Shown one piece after another: positions 43,936-52,425 of a DNA stretch of 64,000 nucleotides; position 1 is the stretch's first letter; each line of letters begins with the position of its first letter. The notes beneath the pieces are model-generated. The model saw only the letters and a program-made list of their open reading frames with translations. It did not search any database and was not told the origin of the DNA. Source of the DNA: JAIOSF01 sp047159865. Its GTDB lineage: Bacteria > Campylobacterota > Campylobacteria > Campylobacterales > Arcobacteraceae. Both the position numbers and the translations under genes were made by a program. The DNA is taken from assembly GCF_047159865.1 (NCBI RefSeq), contig NZ_AP038804.1, positions 1,426,001-1,490,000 of the forward strand. Reading direction: 5' to 3'.

Positions 43936-45507
43936 ATGTCAAACTCAATTATTGCAGATATTAAACCTATGAGAATACAACTTCAAAAAGATACACAATA
44001 CAATTTTTGTATGTGTGGTCGTTCACAAAATCAGCCATTTTGTGATGGTTCCCATTCAGGAACTTCAATACTTCCCCAATCTTTTAGCGTAGACAAAGAT
44101 AAAACAGCACTTATGTGTACTTGTAAAGCTAGTAAAAAGTTACCATATTGTGATGGAAGTCATCGCTTTTTTACAGCGAAGCAAATAGGTACAGAGCTTG
44201 TAGGAGAAGATGAAAGTAAAACTACAATCCAAAATCAGAAAGTAGAACAGTCAACTACTACGAAAGTAAGATCAACTGTAGATGAACCAACTTTAGAGTT
44301 TATTCATCAGTTAGCAAAAGATGGTTTGAAAACAGTAGGAAAACACGGAGAGATGACATCTATGGGTGTTCCTAGAAATAACTTACCACATTGGGATGAT
44401 ATACAACTTATGACAGCTCAAATGGCTACAAAACCACTACTAGAAGAGGTTGGAGTTAGTACAGAGCTTATCATAGGACCAAATGCTAAAAAGCCTTTAA
44501 AGTTAAGTATCCCTCTTTTTGTTTCAGATATGAGTTTTGGAGCACTTTCCTATGAAGCTAAAATAGCACTAGCAAAAGGAGCAGAGCTTTCAAATACAGG
44601 AATTTGTTCAGGTGAGGGTGGTATGCTTCATGAAGAACAACATGAAAATTCACGATATTTTTATGAATATGCTAGTGGTGAATTTGGCTATAAAGATGAG
44701 TTGCTAAAAAATGTGCAAGCTTTTCATTTCAAAGGTGGACAAGGTGCAAAAACAGGAATAGGGGGACATCTTCCAGGAAGTAAAAATATAGGAAAAATAT
44801 CTGAAATAAGAGGTATACCAGAGGGGCAGCCAGCTATTTCACCTGCAACATTTAGAAACTTACACACAGTAGAAGATTTTAAAAAATTTGCAGATCATGT
44901 GCGAGAGATAACAGGTGGAATTCCTATAGGTTTTAAGCTTAGTGCAAATCACATAGAAGAAGATATAAAGTTTGCTTTAGATGCAAGTGCTGATTATATT
45001 ATATTAGATGGAAGAGGTGGAAGTACTGGTGCTGCTCCTACAATGTTTCGAGATCATATAAGTGTACCTACCATTGCAGCACTAGCAAGAGCCAGAGCAT
45101 ACTTAGATAAACAAAATGCAAGTGGTAAAGTAACTTTAATCATTGCTGGTGGATTAAGAGTGCCTATTGATTTTGTAAAAGCTTTGGCTTTGGGTGCTGA
45201 TGGTATTGCTTTATCAAATAGTGTGATTCAAGCTATTGGGTGTGTTGGTGCTAGAATGTGTAATACAAATGATTGTCCAGTTGGTATTGCGACACAAAAA
45301 GAGGAGTTACGAAAACATATAAATATTGAACAATCAGCTAAGCAGCTACACAACTTTTTTGAAGCGTCTAGTTTATTGATGCAGATGATGGCACGAGCCT
45401 GTGGACATGATAACTTAGCAAAATTCAATAAGTATGATCTCTCAACTTGGAGTAAAGATATGGCACATTTATCAGGAGTGAAATATTCAGGATACGGAAA
45501 ACTATAA
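43936..45507 (+). CDS. CDGSH iron-sulfur/glutamate synthase-domain fusion protein
   Basis: 523 residues. Two N-terminal CDGSH motifs have ligands C25, C27, C36, H40 and C61, C63, C72, H76, each able to hold a 2Fe-2S cluster. From about residue 130 comes an FMN-binding glutamate synthase domain (SDMSFGALSYEAKIALAKGA, GEGGMLHEEQ, KGGQGAKTGIGG, DGRGGSTGAAPT, AGGLRVP). CVGARMCNTNDCPVGIA carries the 3Fe-4S cysteines. The glutaminase half of GltB is absent, so ammonia-dependent or unrelated FMN chemistry is likely. The CDGSH part may pass electrons to FMN. Fusion order is seen directly; function is inferred. Confidence 0.82.
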   Translation: MSNSIIADIKPMRIQLQKDTQYNFCMCGRSQNQPFCDGSHSGTSILPQSFSVDKDKTALMCTCKASKKLPYCDGSHRFFTAKQIGTELVGEDESKTTIQNQKVEQSTTTKVRSTVDEPTLEFIHQLAKDGLKTVGKHGEMTSMGVPRNNLPHWDDIQLMTAQMATKPLLEEVGVSTELIIGPNAKKPLKLSIPLFVSDMSFGALSYEAKIALAKGAELSNTGICSGEGGMLHEEQHENSRYFYEYASGEFGYKDELLKNVQAFHFKGGQGAKTGIGGHLPGSKNIGKISEIRGIPEGQPAISPATFRNLHTVEDFKKFADHVREITGGIPIGFKLSANHIEEDIKFALDASADYIILDGRGGSTGAAPTMFRDHISVPTIAALARARAYLDKQNASGKVTLIIAGGLRVPIDFVKALALGADGIALSNSVIQAIGCVGARMCNTNDCPVGIATQKEELRKHINIEQSAKQLHNFFEASSLLMQMMARACGHDNLAKFNKYDLSTWSKDMAHLSGVKYSGYGKL

Positions 45508-45575
45508 TAGCACAAAACTACTAGAAAATAAAGAAAATGTAAATTTTATGATTGTGGTTTAAAGGTAATTGTAAA

Positions 45576-45652
45576 TGGTGTCAGGAGAGGGACTCGAACC
45601 CTCGACCTCCGGCTTATGAGACCAGCGCTCTAACCAGCTGAGCTACCCTGAC
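45576..45652 (-). tRNA. tRNA-Met (CAT), elongator type
   Basis: Full cloverleaf on the - strand. Acceptor GTCAGGG pairs with TCCTGAC, D-arm TAGCTCAGCTGGTTAGAGC, anticodon loop CTCATAA, T-arm GAGGGTTCGAGTCCCTC, and encoded CCA. The first base pair G-C argues against initiator tRNA. A CAT anticodon could also be tRNA-Ile2, but the body looks like elongator Met. Confidence 0.85.
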
Positions 45653-45833
45653 AACTACAATATAAATAAGTATTTATATTTCATCTTTGTTGGGTGGAAT
45701 TATATCTTTTCAAACTTAATATAATATAAATACAAACAAAATAAAAAAAGAAAAAGTTTTTGCTAGAAAATTTAGAGTAAACTATGATATGATATACATT
45801 AAATATTTGTAAATTATATAAAAGGAAAAAAAG

Positions 45834-46313
45834 ATGTCAACAGTGATTTTATTTATTATTTATATATTAGTTTCCATGATGTTCACATGGAAATATGTAG
45901 ATTTTATAAAGCAAAAACAATGGGATATTAAAAGTGCTAGATTATTGTTAGCTATATTCATTACTATTATTGGATTGTTACTCTTATCGATACGAGTTGC
46001 AATTTTAGGAGGAATAGAAGAGGGTGAAAAAAATGTGGTTAGTTTGACATTGATTTTAGGTACAGTCATCATTATTGTAATTGTTCTTTTGTCAATATGG
46101 GTAATGTCGCTGGTTCGAAAAATGAAATATATGGAAGTAACATTTCAAATACCTGTAAATGATCCAACAAAAGGTTCATTATCAGAAGAAAAAATGACAT
46201 GTTTGGTTGATAGAGATCAAGTTTTAAATGTACAAAAAGTATTTAATCATACTGAAAAAAACACAATTCTAAAAAATAGTGATGATTGTAAAGTTATAGA
46301 GGAAAATAAGTAA
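45834..46313 (+). CDS. Unknown small membrane protein
   Basis: 159 residues with three membrane helices in the first 95 (VILFIIYILVSMMFTWKYV, LLLAIFITIIGLLLLSIRVA, TLILGTVIIIVIVLLSIWV). A soluble tail of about 60 residues follows, with two Cys (MTCLVD, DDCKVIEE). AAGGA precedes the ATG. Its stop is 2 bases from the 3' end of a tRNA-Ser gene on the other strand. No family recognised. Nothing suggests it is a shadow frame. Confidence 0.6.
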   Translation: MSTVILFIIYILVSMMFTWKYVDFIKQKQWDIKSARLLLAIFITIIGLLLLSIRVAILGGIEEGEKNVVSLTLILGTVIIIVIVLLSIWVMSLVRKMKYMEVTFQIPVNDPTKGSLSEEKMTCLVDRDQVLNVQKVFNHTEKNTILKNSDDCKVIEENK

Positions 46314-46315
46314 AG

Positions 46316-46404
46316 TGGCAGAGAGTGGGGGATTCGAACCCCCGGAGGTATGACCCTCGCCGGTTTTCAAAACCGGTACGTTCGACCAACTCTGTCAACT
46401 CTCT
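46316..46404 (-). tRNA. tRNA-Ser (TGA), copy 1
   Basis: 89-base class II tRNA on the - strand. Acceptor AGAGAGT pairs with ACTCTCT, anticodon TGA sits in TTTGAAA, and there is a long variable arm and encoded CCA. It is almost identical to copy 2 at 46597, with one visible base difference in the variable arm region. Confidence 0.9.
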
Positions 46405-46443
46405 ACAAGTAATAGTTTATTATGATTATTCTAATTATAATAG

Positions 46444-46530
46444 TGGTGCGAATGGTCGGAATTGAACCGACACTCCGAAACCGGAATTGGATTTTAAGTC
46501 CAACGCGTCTACCTATTCCGCCACACTCGC
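46444..46530 (-). tRNA. tRNA-Leu (TAA), copy 1
   Basis: 87-base class II tRNA. Acceptor GCGAGTG pairs with CATTCGC, anticodon TAA sits in CTTAAAA, with a long variable arm and encoded CCA. Identical by eye to copy 2 at 46707. Confidence 0.9.
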
Positions 46531-46538
46531 ATGCATTT

Positions 46539-46556
46539 TTGATAATCTCTTATCAA
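46539..46556. repeat. Inverted repeat upstream of tRNA-Leu copy 1
   Basis: TTGATAA-TCTC-TTATCAA, an 18-base palindrome with a 4-base loop, 8 bases before the tRNA-Leu 5' end. The same 18 bases occur before copy 2. Confidence 0.7.
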
Positions 46557-46596
46557 GGTATATTTTTGTCTTTTTTATAATGGTTAAATTTTAAAG

Positions 46597-46685
46597 TGGC
46601 AGAGAGTGGGGGATTCGAACCCCCGGAGGTGTGACCCTCGCCGGTTTTCAAAACCGGTACGTTCGACCAACTCTGTCAACTCTCT
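46597..46685 (-). tRNA. tRNA-Ser (TGA), copy 2
   Basis: 89-base class II tRNA, with the same structure as copy 1 and one base different (GGAGGTGTG against GGAGGTATG on the + strand). Encoded CCA. Confidence 0.9.
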
Positions 46686-46706
46686 ATCTGTAATTTAAAA
46701 TTTAAA

Positions 46707-46793
46707 TGGTGCGAATGGTCGGAATTGAACCGACACTCCGAAACCGGAATTGGATTTTAAGTCCAACGCGTCTACCTATTCCGCCACACTCGC
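46707..46793 (-). tRNA. tRNA-Leu (TAA), copy 2
   Basis: 87-base class II tRNA matching copy 1. Leftward order is Leu2-Ser2-Leu1-Ser1, a tandem doubling of a Leu-Ser unit. Confidence 0.9.
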
Positions 46794-46801
46794 ATGTATT
46801 T

Positions 46802-46819
46802 TTGATAATCTCTTATCAA
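46802..46819. repeat. Inverted repeat upstream of tRNA-Leu copy 2
   Basis: TTGATAA-TCTC-TTATCAA, identical to 46539-46556 and at the same distance (8 bases) from the tRNA 5' end. It is part of the duplicated unit. Confidence 0.7.
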
Positions 46820-46991
46820 AGGTATATCCCAAACTAAGTTGTCATTCTTATTTAGTGGCGGAATTATAATACAATTTTTTCTATTTGTCAAGAGCATTCT
46901 AAAAAAATATTCAAATTTACAAAATTTCACAAATTAATCAAAATTAAACTATAATACAGAAAATATAAACTATATAGATTTAAGGATTATT

Positions 46992-48683
46992 ATGAGAAGT
47001 GATGAAGTAAAAAAAGGGCATGCTCGTGCGCCTCACAGAAGCTTATTTAGAGCTACTGGATTAAAAGATGAAGATTTTGATAAACCATTTATTGGTGTTG
47101 CAAACTCTTTTATTGAAGTTATTCCGGGACATTTCTTTTTAGATAAAGTAAGTGACATTATAAAAGATGAGATTAGAAAAAATGGATGTGTACCTTTTGA
47201 GTTTAATACCATTGGTGTAGATGATGGTATTGCAATGGGGCATGATGGGATGTTATTTTCTCTTCCTTCAAGAGAATTAATTGCAAACTCTATAGAAACA
47301 GTTATGAATGCTCATAAGTTTGATGCAATGATTGCTATACCAAATTGTGACAAAATTGTACCTGGTATGATTATGGGTGGATTAAGAGTAAATGTTCCAA
47401 CTGTATTTGTTTCAGGTGGACCAATGGCTAAAGGGTATGCAAAAGATGGTACACCTATTGATTTAGCAACAGCATTTGAAGCAGTTGGTAAATTTGAAAA
47501 TGGTGATATCACTGAAGAAGAGTTAACAGATATCGAGTGTAATGCATGTCCAAGTGGTGGATCATGTTCTGGTATGTTTACAGCAAATTCTATGAATACA
47601 TTAATGGAAGCTATGGGTATAGCGCTACCTGGAAATGGAACAATTTTAGCACTTACAACTGAAAGAGAAAATTTATACAGAGCAGCTGCAAGAAGAACTT
47701 GTGAATTAGCTAAATTAAGTATGGAAGATAAAGAACCATACAATATGAAAAACATTTTAAATGAAAATGCAGTTAGAAATGCATTTGCTGTTGATATGGC
47801 TATGGGTGGATCTTCAAATACTGTTTTACATATGTTAGCTATTGCTAGAGAAGCTGATGTAAACTTTGAATTATCAGATATCAATGCAATCTCTCATAAA
47901 GTGTCTCATATTGCTAAAATTTCTCCATCAAAAACAACTATCCATATGCAAGATATAGATAAAGCTGGTGGAGTTAATGCTGTTATGCACGAAATGGATA
48001 AAAGAGGTGGAATTTTATTTGATAACCTTACAATCACTGGTGAAACTATAAAAGAAAGAATTGCTGATGCTTCTATTAAAGATGAGGATATTATTCATAC
48101 TATTGATAACGCATACAGTGAAGTTGGTGGATTAGCAATTTTATATGGTAACTTAGCACAACAAGGTGCTGTTATTAAAACTGCTGGTATCACTGGTGAG
48201 CGAGTATTTACAGGTACTGCTGTATGTTTTGATTCTCAAGATGATGCAATTGCTGGTATTTTAGCACATAAAGTAAAAGCTGGTAATGTTGTAGTTATTC
48301 GATATGAAGGTCCTAAAGGTGGTCCAGGTATGCAAGAGATGCTTGCTCCTACAAGTTTAATTATGGGTATGGGTCTTGGTGATTCTGTTGCACTTATTAC
48401 TGATGGTAGATTCTCAGGTGCAACTAGAGGTGCTAGTATTGGACATGTTTCTCCAGAAGCTGCTGAGGGTGGTTTGATTGGACTTCTTGAAGACGGTGAT
48501 GAGATTCATATCGATGTAGATAAGTATATCTTACAAGCAAACTTATGTGATGAAACAATTGCTGAAAGAAAACAAAAGTTTGTTCCTATTAAAAAGAAAC
48601 TGTCTTCTAAATGGTTACAACAATATAGAGCTTTAGTTACAAATGCAAGTAGTGGAGCTATTTTAAAAACAGATTTAGATTAA
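46992..48683 (+). CDS. ilvD: Dihydroxy-acid dehydratase
   Basis: 563 residues, the usual IlvD length. It dehydrates 2,3-dihydroxy-isovalerate and -methylvalerate in Val/Ile/Leu synthesis, in the cytosol. Iron-sulfur Cys ligands lie in PNCDKIVPG and NACPSGGSCSGMFTAN. Other family blocks are GHFFLDKV, DGIAMGHDGM, VRYEGPKGGPGMQEM (here VIRYEGPKGG) and LITDGRFSGATRG. It stands alone behind its own promoter region and ends at a hairpin. Confidence 0.96.
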   Translation: MRSDEVKKGHARAPHRSLFRATGLKDEDFDKPFIGVANSFIEVIPGHFFLDKVSDIIKDEIRKNGCVPFEFNTIGVDDGIAMGHDGMLFSLPSRELIANSIETVMNAHKFDAMIAIPNCDKIVPGMIMGGLRVNVPTVFVSGGPMAKGYAKDGTPIDLATAFEAVGKFENGDITEEELTDIECNACPSGGSCSGMFTANSMNTLMEAMGIALPGNGTILALTTERENLYRAAARRTCELAKLSMEDKEPYNMKNILNENAVRNAFAVDMAMGGSSNTVLHMLAIAREADVNFELSDINAISHKVSHIAKISPSKTTIHMQDIDKAGGVNAVMHEMDKRGGILFDNLTITGETIKERIADASIKDEDIIHTIDNAYSEVGGLAILYGNLAQQGAVIKTAGITGERVFTGTAVCFDSQDDAIAGILAHKVKAGNVVVIRYEGPKGGPGMQEMLAPTSLIMGMGLGDSVALITDGRFSGATRGASIGHVSPEAAEGGLIGLLEDGDEIHIDVDKYILQANLCDETIAERKQKFVPIKKKLSSKWLQQYRALVTNASSGAILKTDLD

Positions 48684-48689
48684 ATCTGT
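48669..48689 (+). terminator. Terminator of ilvD
   Basis: ACAGATTTA (48669-48677) pairs with TAAATCTGT (48681-48689), followed by a T-run. The stem starts inside the last codons of ilvD. Confidence 0.7.
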
Positions 48690-48691
48690 TT

Positions 48692-48714
48692 TTCAGCAGA
48701 TCTTTTCTGCTGAA
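48692..48714. terminator. Convergent hairpin between ilvD and pyrC
   Basis: TTCAGCAGA (48692-48700) pairs with TCTGCTGAA (48706-48714). It abuts the pyrC stop codon and likely serves pyrC, or both genes. Confidence 0.65.
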
Positions 48715-49728
48715 TTATAAAACTTTCCAAGAAAGTTGTTTTTCTGCATACATAGGTACGACTCGTTCTCTTTTAAATTCATAAAAATTTGGTACTTTAA
48801 AATCTTCTTTTACAAGTGTTATTGTTTTTGATGAAGGCTTTATGTTATATATTTCACAAGCATTATCACTTAAAAATTTTTGTAAGTTTTCTAGTCTATT
48901 ATGCTGTTCAAATAATTCAACTAAAACTTGTATTGCAATTGGTGCTGTAAAGACTCCTGCTGCACAACCACACGCTTCTTTTGCATGTTTAGGATGTGGT
49001 GCACTATCGCTTCCAAACATAACTTTTGGATGACCCTCAAGTGCTACTTTTAAAAGTGCATCTCTGTCATGTGGTCTTTTTGCAATAGGTTTACAAAATA
49101 AGTGTGGTTGTAACATTCCCCCTGCTACATCATCAAGTGTGATGATTAAGTGATGAAGAGTGATAGTTGCATAAAGATTTTCAAATCTATCTAACATATC
49201 AACAGCGTCTTTTGTTGTAATATGTTCCATAATAATTTTAAGTTTTGGAAAAGCAGTTGCTAGTGCTTCATATACACTCATAAACTCCTGTTCTCTATCC
49301 ATAACAAATCCATTTGTTTCCCCATGTACACATAAAGGAATATTTAGTTCTGCCATTGCATTTAATGTTGGAGCTAAAGATTCGGTATCTATTGTTTGTA
49401 CACCATCATCACTGTTTGTAGTAATACCAGCAGGATAAAGTTTAATCGCTGAAATATCGTCTTTTACCTCTTCTAAAAACTCTTTTGTATATGGTTTAAA
49501 AAAGAGTGTCATAAATGGAGTGAAGTTATCTTTTTCATCAATAGATTCTAAAATTCTGTTCCTATACTCTACAACAGCTTTTTTTGTATCTACAACTGGT
49601 ACTAGGTTTGGCATTATAATTGCACCTGCAAATGTTTTTGAAGTTAGTGGGGCAACTAAGTTTAACATATCAGCATCTCTTAAATGCAGATGCATATCAA
49701 ATGGGCTTGTAAGTGTAATTTTGTTCAT
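48715..49728 (-). CDS. pyrC: Dihydroorotase (class II)
   Basis: 337 residues, the class II length. It closes carbamoyl aspartate to dihydroorotate in pyrimidine synthesis. Zinc ligands: DMHLHLRD near the N-terminus, the carboxylated Lys in AIKLYPAGIT, CVHGE, IMEHIT, and the catalytic Asp in FGSDSAPHP. It has its own short upstream gap after rimM. Its place directly after rimM is notable because trmD and rplS usually stand there. Confidence 0.94.
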   Translation of the reverse strand: MNKITLTSPFDMHLHLRDADMLNLVAPLTSKTFAGAIIMPNLVPVVDTKKAVVEYRNRILESIDEKDNFTPFMTLFFKPYTKEFLEEVKDDISAIKLYPAGITTNSDDGVQTIDTESLAPTLNAMAELNIPLCVHGETNGFVMDREQEFMSVYEALATAFPKLKIIMEHITTKDAVDMLDRFENLYATITLHHLIITLDDVAGGMLQPHLFCKPIAKRPHDRDALLKVALEGHPKVMFGSDSAPHPKHAKEACGCAAGVFTAPIAIQVLVELFEQHNRLENLQKFLSDNACEIYNIKPSSKTITLVKEDFKVPNFYEFKRERVVPMYAEKQLSWKVL

Positions 49729-49828
49729 AATGAGTAATTCCTAAAATAATTTTATAACCTATTATAACAAAAAAGTTATTATAAATTAGATTAGCAATAA
49801 TTTAAAAGGGTAAAATATATTTTTAAAA

Positions 49829-50353
49829 CTAACTAGCTTTTAATATATCTTTTGAGTTTTTAGCAGTGATAATTTTATTTTGAATATCAACATTTACAAT
49901 ATAGTTATCAGTATAAGGGATCAAAAAAGTATTTGCATAGTTCTCTTTTACTAGTTCTTGTTTTGTTTCAATTACTAAATAATCACTTAAAGGCATCCGT
50001 TGAATATCTGAAATTTTCCCAAGTATCTCACCATTTTCTTTAAATTTACAATCGATTATATCAAACCAAAAATATTGTTTTTTACCTAATTTACAGTTTT
50101 CTCTTGTATCTTTATCTGATACAAAAAGTTGTCTGTTAGTAAGTCTTTTGGCATCTTCAATAGTATCTATACCTATAAATTTTACTACACCACTTGTAGC
50201 ATTATATGTTTCTATTGTTAATTCTTGATTTTTGTCTGTTGTGAGTTTTGTATCTTTTTTGAATTGATCAGGAAAATCTGAATCTATGTGTAGTTTTTGT
50301 TGCCCTTTAAGACCAACTGTTTTTCCTAGTTTTGCAATATAAATCTTTTCCAT
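49829..50353 (-). CDS. rimM: Ribosome maturation factor RimM
   Basis: 174 residues. The N-terminal RimM barrel (IYIAKLGKTVGLKGQQKLHI) is followed by a PRC-barrel domain (YFWFDIIDCKF, LGKISDIQRMPLSDYLVI, FLIPYTDNYIVNVDI). It helps process 16S rRNA and binds S19 and the 30S head. It overlaps the KH gene by one base in the operon ffh-rpsP-khpA-rimM. The usual next genes trmD and rplS are not in this window downstream. Confidence 0.88.
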   Translation of the reverse strand: MEKIYIAKLGKTVGLKGQQKLHIDSDFPDQFKKDTKLTTDKNQELTIETYNATSGVVKFIGIDTIEDAKRLTNRQLFVSDKDTRENCKLGKKQYFWFDIIDCKFKENGEILGKISDIQRMPLSDYLVIETKQELVKENYANTFLIPYTDNYIVNVDIQNKIITAKNSKDILKAS

Positions 50354-50592
50354 TATTTTGCCATAACTTGAATTTTATACGAATTTCCATCTTTTGCTTT
50401 ACAACCATTCAAAATAGTTTTAATAGCATTTATCATATTTCCATTCTTACCTATTAATTTACCTATGTCACTGTTATTTGCAATTATAGTGATTTCAAAA
50501 AAAGTATCATCAAGTTTTGTTGATGATACCTCAATATCTTCTGGATAATTAACTATCATTTTTGCATAAGTAGAAACGAAGTCAGTTACCAT
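50353..50592 (-). CDS. khpA: KhpA-like KH-domain RNA-binding protein
   Basis: 79 residues with a type II KH fold. ITIIANNSDIGKLIGKNGNMINAIKTIL holds the G-x-x-G loop (GKNG). It overlaps rimM by one base and starts 5 bases after rpsP. Members bind RNA, often with KhpB, and affect cell division and ribosome genes. Confidence 0.88.
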   Translation of the reverse strand: MVTDFVSTYAKMIVNYPEDIEVSSTKLDDTFFEITIIANNSDIGKLIGKNGNMINAIKTILNGCKAKDGNSYKIQVMAK

Positions 50593-50597
50593 AATGA

Positions 50598-50828
50598 TTA
50601 TTTTTTAGCTGTTAATTTAGCTACTTTTTCAGAAGGCTGAGCACCAACGCTTAACCAGTAATCAAGTCTTTCTTGATCAATTTTGAACTCTTTTGGTTGA
50701 GATACTGGGTTATAGTAACCAATTGATTCAATCCAACCTGAATCTCTTCTTTTTCTACTATCTGTTACAACGATTCTGTAAAATGGTTTTTTGTTTCTTC
50801 CCATTCTTGTAAGTCTAATTACTGTCAT
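50598..50828 (-). CDS. rpsP: 30S ribosomal protein S16
   Basis: 76 residues: VIRLTRMGRNKKPFYRIVVT, DSRKRRDSGWIESIGYYNP, and a Lys-rich end. This is the full S16 length and sequence. It starts the rpsP-khpA-rimM group after a 15-base-stem inverted repeat that separates it from ffh. Confidence 0.96.
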   Translation of the reverse strand: MTVIRLTRMGRNKKPFYRIVVTDSRKRRDSGWIESIGYYNPVSQPKEFKIDQERLDYWLSVGAQPSEKVAKLTAKK

Positions 50829-50861
50829 TTTAATTCCTTTTAATTTGTTTTGTTAACTTGG

Positions 50862-50905
50862 ATGTCAAGTGCTAAACATTAGATTTTAACATTTAGCACT
50901 TGACA
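50862..50905. repeat. Long inverted repeat between ffh and rpsP
   Basis: A perfect 15-base stem (50862-50876 with 50891-50905) and a 14-base loop in the 99-base ffh-rpsP gap. There is no T-run after it on the - strand, so it is not a classical terminator. It may be an RNA processing or attenuation site. Confidence 0.7.
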
Positions 50906-50927
50906 TATCAGTAGTTGAGTTTTTTAC

Positions 50928-52286
50928 CTATCGAGGTAAGTTTGGCATTCCACCTTGTCCACCCATTTGGGACATCATTTTTTGCATATCTTTCATGCCA
51001 CCTTTTCCAGACATCTTTTTTGCCATCTTTGCAGCATTTTTGAACTGCTTTAAGATTTTATTTACTTGTACTTCTGAAAGTCCAGCACCACGAGAGAGTC
51101 TTCTTTTTCTTGAAAGATTGATAAGGCTTGGTGTTTCTCTCTCTTTTGGAGTCATAGAAGAGATTAGTGCTTTAATTCTTACAATTTCACCTGAGTTTTC
51201 TAAATCCATATCTTTTAATTGGTTTGCCATATTTCCCATACCAGGAATCATACCAAGGATAGATTTCATAGAACCCATTTTTTTCATCATATCTAGTTGT
51301 TCTAAAAAGTCAGAGAAGTTAAATTCACCTTTTCTGATTTTTTTAGTTACCTCTTTAGCTTTTTTCTCATCGATTACTGATGCAGCTTTTTCAGATAAAC
51401 CTTCTATATCTCCTTGTCCCATAAGTCTAGATACGATTCTATCTGGAATAAATGGTTCGATATCTGGCATTTTTTCACCAATACCGATAAATCTTAATGG
51501 TACTTGCACTTGATGAGCAATAGATATAGCAACACCACCTTTAGTGTCTCCATCGTATTTTGATAAGATTACACCATCGATTCCGATTTTTTCTTTAAAA
51601 GTAGTTGCTGTTTTTGTTGCATCATGTCCTGTTAATGAATCTGCTACATAAAATACTTCATCTGGATTTACTACATTTTTTACATCTGCTAGTTCAGTCA
51701 TAAGTTCATCATCAATTGCTAGTCGACCTGCTGTATCTATAAATAAAACATCATACAAACCCTCTTCGGCTTTTTTCTTTGCATTTTTGGCTATTGTAAC
51801 TGGATTTGTTTCATTTTCTTCAAAGTATACATCTACTTCAATTTGTGCACCAATTTGTTTCAGTTGTTCAACAGCTGCTAGTCTTTGTAAATCGGCAGCC
51901 GCAACTAAAACTTTTTTGTTTCTTGTTTTTAGGTAGTTTGCTAGTTTACCAGTAGTAGTTGTTTTACCACTACCTTGTAAACCAGTCATAAGAATAGTTG
52001 TTAAATTTGATTTATTACTATAAACAAAACCTTGGTTTCCATTTGTTGTTAAAACATTTGTTAATGATTCTCTTAATGCTTTTAAAAATGAATCTTGACC
52101 AATTCCATTTGCTTTTGTTTCTAATTCTATCTTAGTGAGTAGTTCTTTTGTAGTTTTATGATGAACATCAGATTTTAGTAATGATTTTTTAAGTTCACCA
52201 ATAGCTCTTGTTAATGCTTTTGTATCATCTTTATGTCTTATTTTTCCAATAACATTTTTAAATGAACTTGTTAAATTATCAAACAC
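50928..52286 (-). CDS. ffh: Signal recognition particle protein Ffh
   Basis: 452 residues. The N domain is followed by the G domain with GLQGSGKTTTTGKL (G1), DTAGRLAIDDELM (G3) and SKYDGDTKGG (G4 region). A Met-rich M domain (MKKMGSMKSILGMIPGMGNM, KKMSGKGGMKDMQKMMSQ) binds 4.5S RNA and signal peptides. It directs membrane proteins to FtsY/SecYEG. It is the first of the ribosome-linked group. Confidence 0.95.
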   Translation of the reverse strand: MFDNLTSSFKNVIGKIRHKDDTKALTRAIGELKKSLLKSDVHHKTTKELLTKIELETKANGIGQDSFLKALRESLTNVLTTNGNQGFVYSNKSNLTTILMTGLQGSGKTTTTGKLANYLKTRNKKVLVAAADLQRLAAVEQLKQIGAQIEVDVYFEENETNPVTIAKNAKKKAEEGLYDVLFIDTAGRLAIDDELMTELADVKNVVNPDEVFYVADSLTGHDATKTATTFKEKIGIDGVILSKYDGDTKGGVAISIAHQVQVPLRFIGIGEKMPDIEPFIPDRIVSRLMGQGDIEGLSEKAASVIDEKKAKEVTKKIRKGEFNFSDFLEQLDMMKKMGSMKSILGMIPGMGNMANQLKDMDLENSGEIVRIKALISSMTPKERETPSLINLSRKRRLSRGAGLSEVQVNKILKQFKNAAKMAKKMSGKGGMKDMQKMMSQMGGQGGMPNLPR

Positions 52287-52363
52287 TCTTCTACTCCTAA
52301 GTTTTTATAAGTTTGGGATTATAGTGAATATATTATTAAATTAAGCTGAAGTAAAAAAGTAAT

Positions 52364-52385
52364 AAACCCCTTGTTTAAAGGGTTT
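52364..52385 (-). terminator. Terminator after the PHP-family gene
   Basis: AAACCC (52364-52369) with GGGTTT (52380-52385) plus inner T-A pairs; the - strand then has a T-rich stretch. It separates the PHP gene from ffh. Confidence 0.6.
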
Positions 52386-52425
52386 ATAAAATATTAAGTA
52401 TGTGTAAATTAAGTATTATATAAGT

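Noticed and set aside
45576..46793. tRNA-associated genomic island with attachment sites
   Set aside because: No integrase or direct repeat of a tRNA end at a distance; the repeats are full tRNA duplicates.
47312..47884. Open frame of 190 codons on the - strand
   Set aside because: Antisense shadow of ilvD, which has all its motifs.
50995..51513. Open frame of 172 codons on the + strand
   Set aside because: Lies wholly within ffh on the other strand and has no recognisable domain.
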